Source: Variovorax terrae
GTDB taxonomy: Bacteria; Pseudomonadota; Gammaproteobacteria; Burkholderiales; Burkholderiaceae_C
NCBI RefSeq assembly: GCF_022809125.1
Contig: NZ_JALGBI010000002.1
Span: 567,685 to 631,684, forward strand
Direction: 5' to 3'
DNA length: 64,000 bases
Part shown: positions 8,315-16,123 of the stretch, piece by piece
Layout of the letters: each line of letters begins with the position of its first letter
Numbering within the stretch: the first letter of the stretch is position 1
Notes under the pieces: generated by a model
What the model saw: the letters and a program-made list of their open reading frames with translations, nothing else
Databases searched by the model: none
What the model was told of the DNA's origin: nothing
Made by a program: the position numbers and the translations under genes

Positions 8315-9238
8315 TCACTCATCGGCACCTCGCCTGTGAAAAAAATCGAGCAGCTCGCGGCCCAGCCGCTCCTCGCCGCTGTTGAAGTGCGCCACCATCG
8401 ACATGTGGTTGTGGCCGCGCAGCTGCAGCACGCGCGGCGCCCGTCCGCGCGCGGCGGCCAGGGCGTGGGCGAACTCCAGTCCGTAGACGTCGAGCAGCGG
8501 GTTCTCGAATTCGGCGATCGCGATGAAGACCGGCAGCGCGCCCGTGGCTGCATGGCGCACCGGCGAGCGCTGCTCGTAGCGCGCCATGTCCTCGCCGAAA
8601 TAGGCGCGCACGCCGGCGGCGTTGGGGTTGGCGGGCAGGGCATCGGCGCGCAGCCGCGCCGACAGCAGGGCCAGCGCCGCGGCGTGGCGCCCCAGGTAGC
8701 CCAGCGCCGGGTCAAAGGCATAGCTGGCTACGTGGGTGCCGCCCGCCGAGTGGCCGATCAGCAGCAGGCGCGCCGGGTCGCCGCCGTAGGCCGCAACCTG
8801 GCGGTGCAGCCAGTCCATGGCCAGCGCCACGTCCTCGGCGCCGGCCGGGAACGGGGCCTCGGGTGCGAGCCGGTATTCGACGTTCGCGGCCACCCAGCCC
8901 TGGCGCACGAACCAGTGCATGACGTTGTCGTAGAGCTCGCCGCTCACGCACTTGTCGCCGCGCACGAAGCCGCCGCCGTGCACGAACACCGCCACCGGCG
9001 CGCCGGCCTCCGCCGCCAGATCGGCCGGCCTGAACAGGTCGAGCACCTGGCGCGGATGCGCGCCGTAGGGCTGGTCGCGCGCGATGGCCGCGCCGCTGGG
9101 GGGCGCGGCGCGCAGCAGCGGCGCGTAGGCGTCCTTGACTTGCTGGCTGTGGGCTCGGATGTCCTGTGCCCAGCGCGGGCCGATCCGGGCCTGCAGGCGC
9201 TCCAGTGCGGCCTGGGCGATGGGGCTCGGCCCCGTCAT
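8315..9238 (-). CDS. Alpha/beta hydrolase, carboxylesterase-like
   Basis: 307-residue cytoplasmic serine hydrolase of the hormone-sensitive-lipase/kynurenine-formamidase-like type. HGGGF at 87-91 forms the oxyanion hole, GHSAGG at 162-167 gives nucleophile Ser164, and a C-terminal GHNHMSM segment supplies the probable catalytic His. Other family signals are VEYRLAPEAPFPA and GGDPARLLLIG. The start overlaps the end of the upstream Bug-type binding protein gene by 4 bp. It is the last gene of a minus-strand set led by a diiron protein and probably acts on an ester or amide in the same pathway. The substrate is unknown. Confidence 0.88.
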   Translation of the reverse strand: MTGPSPIAQAALERLQARIGPRWAQDIRAHSQQVKDAYAPLLRAAPPSGAAIARDQPYGAHPRQVLDLFRPADLAAEAGAPVAVFVHGGGFVRGDKCVSGELYDNVMHWFVRQGWVAANVEYRLAPEAPFPAGAEDVALAMDWLHRQVAAYGGDPARLLLIGHSAGGTHVASYAFDPALGYLGRHAAALALLSARLRADALPANPNAAGVRAYFGEDMARYEQRSPVRHAATGALPVFIAIAEFENPLLDVYGLEFAHALAAARGRAPRVLQLRGHNHMSMVAHFNSGEERLGRELLDFFHRRGADE

Positions 9239-10215
9239 GGCGCGAGTCCGGCGCTCCTGACCACGCCGGCGTAGCGCGACACCTCGCTGCGCACATAGCT
9301 GTCGAAGGCCTCTCGGCTGCGCGTGTCGGGCTCGGCGCCGAGGTCGCGCAGCCGCTTTTCCATCTCGGGCGTGCGCAGGATGGCGGCGAAGGCCGCGCCG
9401 AGCTTGTCCAGCACGGGCGCGGGCAGGCCCGCGGGCGCGAAGATGCCGAACCAGGCGCTGACCTCGTAGCCCGGCAGGCCGCTTTCGCCCACCGTGGGCA
9501 CCTCGGGCAGCAGCGCGCTGCGCTGGGTGCCGGTGACCGCGATGGCCTTGAGCTTGCCGGTGCGGATGTTGGGCACGGCCGTGCTCTGCAGGTCGAACAT
9601 CAGCGGCACATGGCCGGCCAGCACGTCGGCCAGCGCGGGCGCGCTGCCGCGGTAGGGCACGTGCAGCAGCTTCACGCCGGCCGCCGAGGCCAGCAGCTCG
9701 CCCGCCAGGTGGTTGGAGGTGCCGGGGCCGGCCGAGGCGTAGCCCACCGCGCCCGGCATGGCCTTGGCCTGCGCGATCACCTCGGCCACGCTGCGCATCG
9801 GCGCGGCCGGGTTGGCCACCAGCACGAAGGGGATGGAGGCCAGCGGCGACACGGTGGCGAAGTTCCTGAGCGGGTCGTAGCCCACCTTGGTCATGGCCGG
9901 GTTGATGGCCTGCGAGCTGACGGTGCCCAGCAGCAGGGTGTGGCCGTCGGGTGCGGCGTCGGCCACCGCCTTGGCGCCGATCGCGGTGCCGGCGCCGGCC
10001 TTGTTCTCGACCACCACGGTCTGGCCGAGCTGGTGGCCGAGCCTTTCACCGACCATGCGGGCCAGGATGTCGGCGGAGCCGCCGGGCGGGTAGGGCACGA
10101 CCAGGGTGATCGGGCGGCCCGGCAGCGGCGTCTGGGCAGCGGCCGCGCAGGCCAGCAAGGCCAGGGCCGCCGCGCTGGCCCGGCCCCGGTGCAGAAGGCT
10201 CGACAAAGAGATCAT
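9235..10215 (-). CDS. Tripartite tricarboxylate transporter (Bug/TctC) solute-binding protein
   Basis: 326-residue periplasmic binding protein of the Bug family, greatly expanded in Comamonadaceae. The signal peptide covers about residues 1-28 (SAAALALLACAAAAQ). The mature part opens with RPITLVVPYPPGGSADI, the ligand-carboxylate binding loop of this family, followed by VENKAGAGTAIGAKAVA and LLLGTVSSQAINP. No TctA/TctB membrane partners are in the window, which is common for Bug proteins. Translationally coupled to the downstream hydrolase. It probably delivers or senses the carboxylate handled by the neighbouring enzymes. Confidence 0.93.
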   Translation of the reverse strand: MISLSSLLHRGRASAAALALLACAAAAQTPLPGRPITLVVPYPPGGSADILARMVGERLGHQLGQTVVVENKAGAGTAIGAKAVADAAPDGHTLLLGTVSSQAINPAMTKVGYDPLRNFATVSPLASIPFVLVANPAAPMRSVAEVIAQAKAMPGAVGYASAGPGTSNHLAGELLASAAGVKLLHVPYRGSAPALADVLAGHVPLMFDLQSTAVPNIRTGKLKAIAVTGTQRSALLPEVPTVGESGLPGYEVSAWFGIFAPAGLPAPVLDKLGAAFAAILRTPEMEKRLRDLGAEPDTRSREAFDSYVRSEVSRYAGVVRSAGLAP

Positions 10216-10273
10216 GAAAGGCTCCGTGGGGTGGGAATGGCTGCAGAGGGGCAGAAAGCGCGGGGATGGTTTC

Positions 10274-11191
10274 TCATGGGAGGGCCAGCGGCGCCGCCTG
10301 GTCCACCTCGCGCACCTCGGGAATCTCGACGCCGTAGGGCGCGATGTCCTCGCGGATCTGGTCGAGTGCGCGCTTGATGATGGCGATCTCCTGGTCGGGG
10401 TGGGTCGCGCCCAGGCCGTATTCGGCGGCCAGCGCCCGGTTGCGGCCGGCGCGCGCGCGCTCCTCGGGCGGCAGGTTGACCACGGCGTAGACGCCGTTGA
10501 GCAGGCTGCCGCGCAGCTTCTTGGCGACCTTCTCGCCGATCAGCCGGCGCTCGGCCGCCGAGAGCGAGGAGAAGAAGCGCCGCATGATGATGCGGCCGAA
10601 CTGGATGTGCCGCGCCTCGTCGCGCAGGATCAGCTGGCAGGCGCTGCGGATCGAGGCGAAGCGCGCGTTCTCGTAGCGCGCCTGCAGCAGCTCGCCCGAG
10701 AGCTGCTCGAACAGCGTGTTGACGGCCAGCCCCGCGTAGAAGCTCATGGCCTTCTCGTCGCTCTCGTCGTGAAAGCGCGGGATCACCTGCTTGAAGTAGT
10801 CGGCGCGCGGCTCGTCCTGGTAGCCGGCCAGGCCCTGGGCGATCAGGAACGAGGCCTCGTGGTGGCGCAGCTCCTCGGCGATGAAGTTCACGATGTGCTG
10901 CTTGATCTCGAACGGCTGGTGCGAAAAGATCGCCTCGCGCAGCCGCTCGGCGCCGTAGGGGATGGCGCCATGCTCCATCCAGGCGCGCAGGCTCCACCAC
11001 TCGGCGCCGGCGGCGCGCACCTCGGCGGGAAGATCGGCCGCCGCGAGGTCCGAGAAGTCGATGTCGCGCGGGTCCCAGGCCAGCTCGCGCGACTGCTGGC
11101 ACAGGCGCCAGGCCTCGGGGTATTCGAGTTCCGAGCGGATCGGGTAGGGGTTGGGCACCGGGGTGAGTTCTTCCAGAAGCGAGGCTTGCAT
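10274..11191 (-). CDS. Diiron ferritin-like domain protein, AurF/desaturase-like
   Basis: 305 residues, no signal peptide. A four-helix bundle with diiron ligand motifs is visible: Glu73 (WMEHG), EELRHHE at 106-112 (Glu107, His110), Glu162/Glu167 (FEQLSGELL) and DEARH at 191-195 (Glu192, His195). This arrangement matches ferritin-like oxidases and oxygenases such as AurF-type N-oxygenases or desaturase relatives rather than storage ferritins. It leads a minus-strand set with a binding protein and an esterase and is divergent from a LysR gene, which suggests a catabolic or modifying oxygenation. The exact reaction cannot be assigned. Confidence 0.75.
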   Translation of the reverse strand: MQASLLEELTPVPNPYPIRSELEYPEAWRLCQQSRELAWDPRDIDFSDLAAADLPAEVRAAGAEWWSLRAWMEHGAIPYGAERLREAIFSHQPFEIKQHIVNFIAEELRHHEASFLIAQGLAGYQDEPRADYFKQVIPRFHDESDEKAMSFYAGLAVNTLFEQLSGELLQARYENARFASIRSACQLILRDEARHIQFGRIIMRRFFSSLSAAERRLIGEKVAKKLRGSLLNGVYAVVNLPPEERARAGRNRALAAEYGLGATHPDQEIAIIKRALDQIREDIAPYGVEIPEVREVDQAAPLALP

Positions 11192-11322
11192 CGGCGTGTT
11201 CCTGCACAGGTCATCGGGGGCCGCGGCGTGGGGCGGGCCGTCTCCGCCGCGGCGCGCAGCCTCGGCGTTGGACCCATGCTCGGGGAAGGCCGAGGCTCAG
11301 TCAAATACCATTTGCAGGGGCT

Positions 11323-11345
11323 GGTGATAGCATCTTCGTATCACC
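11323..11345 (+). promoter_or_regulatory. Perfect 7-9-7 palindrome, probable LysR operator
   Basis: GGTGATA (11323-11329), 9-nt spacer, TATCACC (11339-11345) in the 174-bp intergenic region between the diiron gene (minus) and the LysR gene (plus), 20 bp before the LysR ATG. Position and symmetry fit the recognition-binding site of a divergently transcribed, autoregulating LTTR. Confidence 0.6.
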
Positions 11346-11365
11346 GGGCCGATCAAGGAACTCGC

Positions 11366-12256
11366 ATGGACCTGCGCCAGCTTCGCCAGTTCGTCGCCGT
11401 GGCCGAGGAGCGCAGCTTCCGCCGCGCGGCCGAGCGCCTGCATGTCTCGCAGCCGCCGCTGAGCGTGGCGGTGCAGCGGCTCGAAGCCAGCCTGGGCGTG
11501 ACGCTGCTGGACCGCTCGCGCCACGGCGTGCGTGTGACGGCCGCGGGCGAGGCCTTTCTGCGCGAGGCGCAGCGCACGCTGCACCATGCGCAGGTGTCGA
11601 TGGACGTGGCGCGCCGCGCGGCGGCCGGTAAGTTCGGCACGCTCGGCCTGTCGTTCGTGCCGAGCGCGGGGCTGGAGGTGGTGCCCCGACTGCTGCGCGC
11701 CTTTCGCCGCGACTACCCCGACGTCAAGCTGGTGCTGCATGGTGCCACCACCTCGCAGCAGATGGAGGCGCTGGTCAGCGGCAGCACGGACCTCGGCGTG
11801 GTGGTGCCGCCGCTGTACGACGCGCAGGATTTCCGGGTGGAGAGCTTTGCCGAGCAGGAACTGGTGCTGGCCGTGCCGCAAGACCACCCGCTTGGCGGGC
11901 AGAAGCGGGTGCAGCTGGCCAGCCTCGCGGCGGAGAGTTTCGTGGGCTTCACCTTCCAGGAGGGGCCGGGCTTCGAGAGCGTGGTGGTGGCGGCCTGCCG
12001 CGAAAGCGGCTTCATCCCGAACTTCGTGCAGGTGGCCTCGCAGATGCAGACCATCCTCGCGCTGGTGGCCAGCGGCCTGGGCGTGGCGCTGGTGCCGCAG
12101 GCCATGCGTTCGGTGCAGATCGGGCAGGTGGCCTACCTGCAGGTGCGCCGTGGCCGCGCGCCGGTGCGCTACCAGCTCGGGCTGGCCTACCGGCCGTCCA
12201 ACGACAACCCGGCGCTGCATGCCTTCGTCGCCATGGCGCAGCGGCTGGCCCGCTGA
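11366..12256 (+). CDS. LysR family transcriptional regulator, divergent from the diiron operon
   Basis: 296 residues from ATG 11366. The open frame extends over 1 kb further upstream, but that part is antisense to the diiron gene. N-terminal HTH: MDLRQLRQFVAVAEERSFRRAAERLHVSQPPLSVAVQRLE, quoted here as consecutive short segments (MDLRQLRQFVAVAEERSF; RRAAERLHVSQPPLS; VAVQRLE). The effector domain begins near GTLGLSFVPSAGLEVVP. It is close to the BenM/CatR-like LTTR group by pattern (SFVPSA, TTSQQMEAL, GLGVALVP). A palindrome 20 bp upstream is the likely operator for both this gene and the minus-strand operon. Confidence 0.92.
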   Translation: MDLRQLRQFVAVAEERSFRRAAERLHVSQPPLSVAVQRLEASLGVTLLDRSRHGVRVTAAGEAFLREAQRTLHHAQVSMDVARRAAAGKFGTLGLSFVPSAGLEVVPRLLRAFRRDYPDVKLVLHGATTSQQMEALVSGSTDLGVVVPPLYDAQDFRVESFAEQELVLAVPQDHPLGGQKRVQLASLAAESFVGFTFQEGPGFESVVVAACRESGFIPNFVQVASQMQTILALVASGLGVALVPQAMRSVQIGQVAYLQVRRGRAPVRYQLGLAYRPSNDNPALHAFVAMAQRLAR

Positions 12257-12268
12257 GGCCGGGCGCGC

Positions 12269-13858
12269 TCAGGCCGGCGGCGTCAGCACCGTGGGCTGGC
12301 CCAGCGGCTCGGTCTGCGGGTAGTCGCGGCTGAAGTGCAGGCCCCGGCTCTCGTGGCGCGACTGGGCCGAGCGCACGATCAGCTCCGCCACGGTCACGAG
12401 GTTGCGCAGCTCCAGCAGGTCGCGCGTGACGTGGAAGTTGGCGTAGAACTCCTGGATCTCGCCCTGCAGCAGCGCGATGCGGTGCGCCGCGCGCTCCAGC
12501 CGCTTGTTGGTGCGCACGATGCCCACGTAGTCCCACATGAAGCGGCGCAGCTCGTCCCAGTTGTGCGAGATCACGACCGATTCGTCGGCGTCCGTCACCT
12601 GGCTGTCGTCCCAGGCGGGCAGCGCCGGGGGCGTGGGCAGCGCGGTGGCCAGGATGTCCTGCGCGACCGAGCGCGCGAACACCATGCATTCGACCAGCGA
12701 GTTGCTGGCCAGCCGGTTGGCGCCGTGCAGGCCGGTGTAGGCGGTCTCGCCGATCGCGTGCAGGCCGGCCAGGTCGGTGCGGCCCTGCAGGTCGGTGTGG
12801 ATGCCGCCGCAGGTGTAGTGCGCGGCCGGCACCACGGGAATCGGCTGCTTCGAGATGTCGATGCCCAGCTCCAGGCAGCGCGCATAGATGTTGGGGAAGT
12901 GCTGCTGGATGAAGGCCAGCGGCTGGTGCGAGATGTCCAGGTGCACGCAGTCCAGGCCATGCTTCTTCATCTCGTAGTCGATCGCGCGCGCCACGATGTC
13001 GCGCGGCGCCAGCTCGGCGCGCGGGTCGTGGGCTAGCATGAAGCGCGTGCCATCGGGCAGCAGCAGCCGCCCGCCCTCTCCGCGCACCGCTTCCGAGATC
13101 AGGAAGCTCTTGGCGTGCGGGTGGTACAGGCAGGTCGGGTGGAACTGGATGAACTCCATGTTCGTCACGCGGCAGCCCGCGCGCCAGGCCGCGGCGATGC
13201 CGTCGCCGGTGGCAGTGTCGGGGTTGGTGGTGTAGAGGTAGACCTTGCCGGCGCCGCCCGTGGCCAGGATGGTGTGCGGCGCGCGGAAGGTCACGACCTG
13301 GTCGATGCGCTCATCCAGCGCGTACAGGCCCAGGCAGCGGTTGATCGGCAGGCCGCGCTTCTTGCCGGTGATCAGGTCCACCAGCGTGTGGTGCTCGAAC
13401 AGCGTGATGTTGGGCGTGCGCCGCACGTGCTCGATCAGGGTCTTCTGCACCGCCGCGCCCGTGGCGTCGGTCACGTGGGCGATGCGGCGCGCGCTGTGGC
13501 CACCTTCGCGCGTCAGGTGCAGCTGGCCGTCTTGCAGTGAGAACGGCACGCCCAGCTCGCGCAGCCAGGCGATGCTCCCCGGAGCATGCTCGACCACGAA
13601 GCGCGTGGCCGCGGGGTCGGACAGGCCGGCACCGGCCACCAGGGTGTCGTCCACGTGCGAGTCGAAGCTGTCGCCCTCGTTCAGCACGGCGGCGATGCCG
13701 CCCTGGGCCCAGCCGCTGGAGCCGTCGGCCATGGCACGCTTGGTGAGCACCGCCACGCGGTGGGTGGGGGCCAGGTGCAGCGCGGCCGACAGGCCGGCCA
13801 GGCCGCTGCCGACGATCAGCACGTCGAAATCGCGGTGCGGGGAGGGGGAGGGTTTCAC
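12269..13858 (-). CDS. nadB: L-aspartate oxidase NadB
   Basis: FAD enzyme that oxidises L-aspartate to iminoaspartate, feeding NadA. 529 residues, typical length. The N-terminal dinucleotide-binding fold is VLIVGSGLAGLSAALHL. Then come GGIAAVLNEGDSFDSHVDDT, the succinate dehydrogenase/fumarate reductase-like FAD domain with QFHPTCL and SEAVRGEGG, the capping region, HYTCGGI, and GLHGANRLASNSLVE near the FAD-binding C-terminal part. It is separated from nadCA by about 8 kb and lies on the opposite strand, downstream of scpA. A 45-bp gap separates it from scpA, so co-transcription is plausible. Confidence 0.97.
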   Translation of the reverse strand: MKPSPSPHRDFDVLIVGSGLAGLSAALHLAPTHRVAVLTKRAMADGSSGWAQGGIAAVLNEGDSFDSHVDDTLVAGAGLSDPAATRFVVEHAPGSIAWLRELGVPFSLQDGQLHLTREGGHSARRIAHVTDATGAAVQKTLIEHVRRTPNITLFEHHTLVDLITGKKRGLPINRCLGLYALDERIDQVVTFRAPHTILATGGAGKVYLYTTNPDTATGDGIAAAWRAGCRVTNMEFIQFHPTCLYHPHAKSFLISEAVRGEGGRLLLPDGTRFMLAHDPRAELAPRDIVARAIDYEMKKHGLDCVHLDISHQPLAFIQQHFPNIYARCLELGIDISKQPIPVVPAAHYTCGGIHTDLQGRTDLAGLHAIGETAYTGLHGANRLASNSLVECMVFARSVAQDILATALPTPPALPAWDDSQVTDADESVVISHNWDELRRFMWDYVGIVRTNKRLERAAHRIALLQGEIQEFYANFHVTRDLLELRNLVTVAELIVRSAQSRHESRGLHFSRDYPQTEPLGQPTVLTPPA

Positions 13859-13903
13859 GGGGGATGACTTCGTTACCGCCGCCGCTGCCGGGCTGGCGGT
13901 CGG

Positions 13904-14761
13904 CTAGGTGGGAGTGAAGGCCAGGCGCACGTAGATCGGCGCGAAGGCCTCGGCCTGGGTGATGTCGATCAGGGTTTCCTTGGCGAGTTCGAGCATCGCG
14001 ATGAAGGTCACGATCATCACCTGGACGCCGCGCGCGGGGTCGAACAGGCTCTCGAACTCGATGAACTTGCGGCCCTGCAGCGCGCGCAGCACGATGCTCA
14101 TGTGCTCGCGCACGCTGAGCTCTTCGCGGGTGATCTTGTGGTGCTGCACCAGCTTGGCGCGCTTGAGGATGTCGCGCCAGGCCTCCTGCAGGTCGGCCAG
14201 GTGGACGTCGGGAAAGCGCGGCTGCAGCGACTGCTCGATGTAGACCTGCGCGCGCAGCACGTCGCGGCCCAGCTGCGGCACCTCGTTCAGGCGCGCGGCG
14301 GCCAGCTTCATCTGCTCGTACTCGAGCAGGCGGCGCACCAGCTCGGCGCGCGGGTCTTCGGGCTCCTGGCCCTCGGCCGTCTTCTTGGGCGGCAGCAGCA
14401 TGCGCGACTTGATCTCGATCAGCATGGCCGCCATCAGCAGGTATTCGGCCGCCAGCTCGAGGTTGTGGCTGCGGATCTCGTCCACGTAGGTCAGGTACTG
14501 GCGCGTCACGCCGGCCATCGGGATGTCGAGGATGTTGAAATTCTGCTTGCGGATCAGGTAGAGCAGCAGGTCCAGCGGGCCCTCGAAGGCCTCCAGGAAC
14601 ACTTCCAGCGCGTCGGGCGGGATGTAGAGGTCGGTCGGCAGCGCGAACAGCGGCTCGCCATAGAGCCGGGCCAGCGCCACCTGGTCCACCACCTCGGGCA
14701 TGCCCGGCGCGAGCGGGGCCTCCGCGGGCGCCAGATCGGCGGTGTCGGTGGGGGAAGTCAT
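13904..14761 (-). CDS. scpA: Segregation and condensation protein A
   Basis: Kleisin subunit of the Smc-ScpAB condensin-like complex. 285 residues. The N-terminal region that contacts Smc includes FEGPLDLLLYLIRKQNFNI and IPMAGVTRQYLTYVD, highly characteristic of ScpA. The middle has LAAEYLLMAAMLIEIKSRMLLP, and the C-terminal winged helix ends at LAFTPT. It is flanked by DUF3460 upstream, a common Burkholderiales order. The ATG (complement of 14759-14761) is immediately preceded by the dispersed repeat at 14767-14826, which leaves little room for a conventional leader. Confidence 0.95.
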   Translation of the reverse strand: MTSPTDTADLAPAEAPLAPGMPEVVDQVALARLYGEPLFALPTDLYIPPDALEVFLEAFEGPLDLLLYLIRKQNFNILDIPMAGVTRQYLTYVDEIRSHNLELAAEYLLMAAMLIEIKSRMLLPPKKTAEGQEPEDPRAELVRRLLEYEQMKLAAARLNEVPQLGRDVLRAQVYIEQSLQPRFPDVHLADLQEAWRDILKRAKLVQHHKITREELSVREHMSIVLRALQGRKFIEFESLFDPARGVQVMIVTFIAMLELAKETLIDITQAEAFAPIYVRLAFTPT

Positions 14762-14766
14762 GAAAT

Positions 14767-14826
14767 CGCTATCAAATCAATAGCATGAAATGTCCACGGG
14801 ACGAGGACATCTGCCATTTTTGATGG
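14767..14826. repeat. 60-bp dispersed repeat, copy A
   Basis: 45 of 60 positions match, without gaps, the stretch 47403-47462. The core (14779-14811) contains AATAGCATGAAATG and GAGGACATC. The left end is the 17-bp element GCTATCAAATCAATAGC (14768-14784). ATGTCC (14789-14794-region) and GGACAT form an inverted repeat in this copy. It fills the DUF3460-scpA gap. Confidence 0.6.
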
Positions 14827-14829
14827 CTG

Positions 14830-15033
14830 TCAGGCATGGGTCTGGTAGACGTAGGGCTGTTGCGGCACTTCGGCCTCGCGGTACTCTTCCCAGGCGCTGC
14901 GGTCCACGCTCTTGTCCCACAGCAGGGCGCGTCCGGCGCGCTGCTGGGCTTCCAGGTCGGGCTTTTCGGCCTTGAGCTGCTCGATGAACTGGGTGACTTC
15001 GGACTGGTAATGGGGGCGGCGGAAGATGGACAT
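14830..15033 (-). CDS. DUF3460 family protein
   Basis: 67 residues, the expected size for DUF3460, a short betaproteobacterial family of unknown function. It begins MSIFRRPHYQSEVTQFIEQL and contains QRAGRALLWDK and a C-terminal VPQQPYVYQ, the family's usual signature. It sits directly upstream of scpA, where this family is usually found. A -10-like TAAAAT lies about 20 bp upstream on the minus strand. Confidence 0.9.
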   Translation of the reverse strand: MSIFRRPHYQSEVTQFIEQLKAEKPDLEAQQRAGRALLWDKSVDRSAWEEYREAEVPQQPYVYQTHA

Positions 15034-15071
15034 AAACTGGACCTCGTTTGCTCAATTTTACCGGGGCCACC

Positions 15072-15581
15072 ATGTGGACGAGGATTTGCACCATGGGATT
15101 GATTTCTGCGCTGCTGGGACTGGTGGGCTGCGACCCCCAGCGCATCAGCGAACTGGAGGAGGGCGTTTCCACCGAAGCCGACGTGCGCGCGCGCTTCGGC
15201 GAGCCCGAAAAAGTCTGGGACGAGCCCGGCGGCGCCCGCACCTTCGAGTACAACCGCCAGCCCGCCGGCCACAAGAACTACATGATCACCATCGGCGCGG
15301 ACGGCAGGATGAGCGCGCTGCGCCAGGTGCTGACGCCCGAGAACTTCGCCCGGGTGCAGCCCGGCATGACGCTGGACGAGGTGCGGCGCAGCCTGGGCAA
15401 GCCGATGAAGGTCACGCCGTTCCTACTGAAGAACGAGACCCACTGCGACTGGCGCTACGCGGACGGCCCGAACCAGGCCGACGCGAAGATCTTCACCGCG
15501 GTGTTCAATGCCGAGCTGCGGGTGGTTTCCACGCAGTCGGTGCTCGACACCACGCCCGGGCAGGGCAACAGCGGGCCGTAG
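15072..15581 (+). CDS. BamE-like (SmpA/OmlA domain) outer membrane lipoprotein
   Basis: 169 residues from ATG 15072. A lipoprotein signal peptide ends in the lipobox LVGC (Cys18), followed by Asp-Pro. Two BamE-like repeats are visible: EGVSTEADVRARFGEPEKVW and QPGMTLDEVRRSLGKPMKV, each with the GM/GV-T-xx-V-xx-xxG-xP signature. BamE itself is an accessory of the Bam complex, but this is probably a paralogue with a duplicated domain. An alternative upstream ATG at 15048 would ruin the signal peptide. It is divergent from DUF3460 and precedes the metal-efflux genes, though linkage to them is unproven. Confidence 0.85.
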   Translation: MWTRICTMGLISALLGLVGCDPQRISELEEGVSTEADVRARFGEPEKVWDEPGGARTFEYNRQPAGHKNYMITIGADGRMSALRQVLTPENFARVQPGMTLDEVRRSLGKPMKVTPFLLKNETHCDWRYADGPNQADAKIFTAVFNAELRVVSTQSVLDTTPGQGNSGP

Positions 15582-15596
15582 CGCCAGCGGGAAATT

Positions 15597-15602
15597 TATA
15601 AT
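15597..15602 (+). promoter_or_regulatory. Consensus -10 box before the efflux operon, leaderless layout
   Basis: TATAAT, a perfect -10 hexamer, ends 6 bases before the ATG at 15609. If used, transcription would begin at the start codon. No clear -35 hexamer is visible at the expected distance. Confidence 0.5.
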
Positions 15603-15608
15603 CGGCCC

Positions 15609-16052
15609 ATGCATCGCCCCGTATCGCACCGACGCCTCACGCCCTGGACGTGGCTGGTGCTGCTGTTGGTGCTGCTGCAGGTGCTGGGGCCCCTGGTGCA
15701 CGGCCATTTCGGCGCGTCGCGGCTGGCGGGCTGGCATGTCCACCTGAGCAAGGCGCCGACCTACCAGGCGCCGCGCAGCGCCGAGGCGGCGGCAGCAGTT
15801 CCTTCGTCGCCCGGCGATGCCTCCGAGGGCGCCGCCGTGAGCGTGGAGCCCGGGCTGCGCGCCGTGTTTGCCTCTCCCGCCATCTTCCTCGCGCTGGCGC
15901 CCGCGTTCTTCGCCGTGCTGGCCCTGCTGCCCGGCCTGTACCTGGCGGCGACGGCGCGGCGGGCCGCCCGGGTTCGGCGCGTGCTGTTCACGCCGCGTTC
16001 GCGCCCGCCCAACGCGCCGCCGCCCGCGCTGGCGCCTCCCGTTTTCTCCTGA
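15609..16052 (+). CDS. Small membrane protein at the head of a heavy-metal efflux operon, unknown function
   Basis: 147 residues with one N-terminal hydrophobic segment (TWLVLLLVLLQVLGPLVHGH) and a second one at about residues 85-115 (FLALAPAFFAVLALLPGLYLAA), with a Pro-rich C-terminal tail. His-rich pieces (HGHFGASRLAGWHVHLS) could bind metal, but this is inference. Proteins of this layout often sit directly before CzcB/CzcA-type efflux genes. The gene is 71 bp upstream of the adaptor gene, and the promoter candidate at 15597 would drive the set. Confidence 0.7.
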   Translation: MHRPVSHRRLTPWTWLVLLLVLLQVLGPLVHGHFGASRLAGWHVHLSKAPTYQAPRSAEAAAAVPSSPGDASEGAAVSVEPGLRAVFASPAIFLALAPAFFAVLALLPGLYLAATARRAARVRRVLFTPRSRPPNAPPPALAPPVFS

Positions 16053-16123
16053 GCTTTTCGTGAGTCCGCGCGGCTCCCTGTGACGGGGCGCCGCGGTCGT
16101 TTTGCTTTTGTCAGGAGTTTTTC

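Noticed and set aside
10106..11365. Long N-terminal extension of the second LysR regulator
   Set aside because: It runs antisense to the diiron gene; LTTR homology and length begin at ATG 11366.
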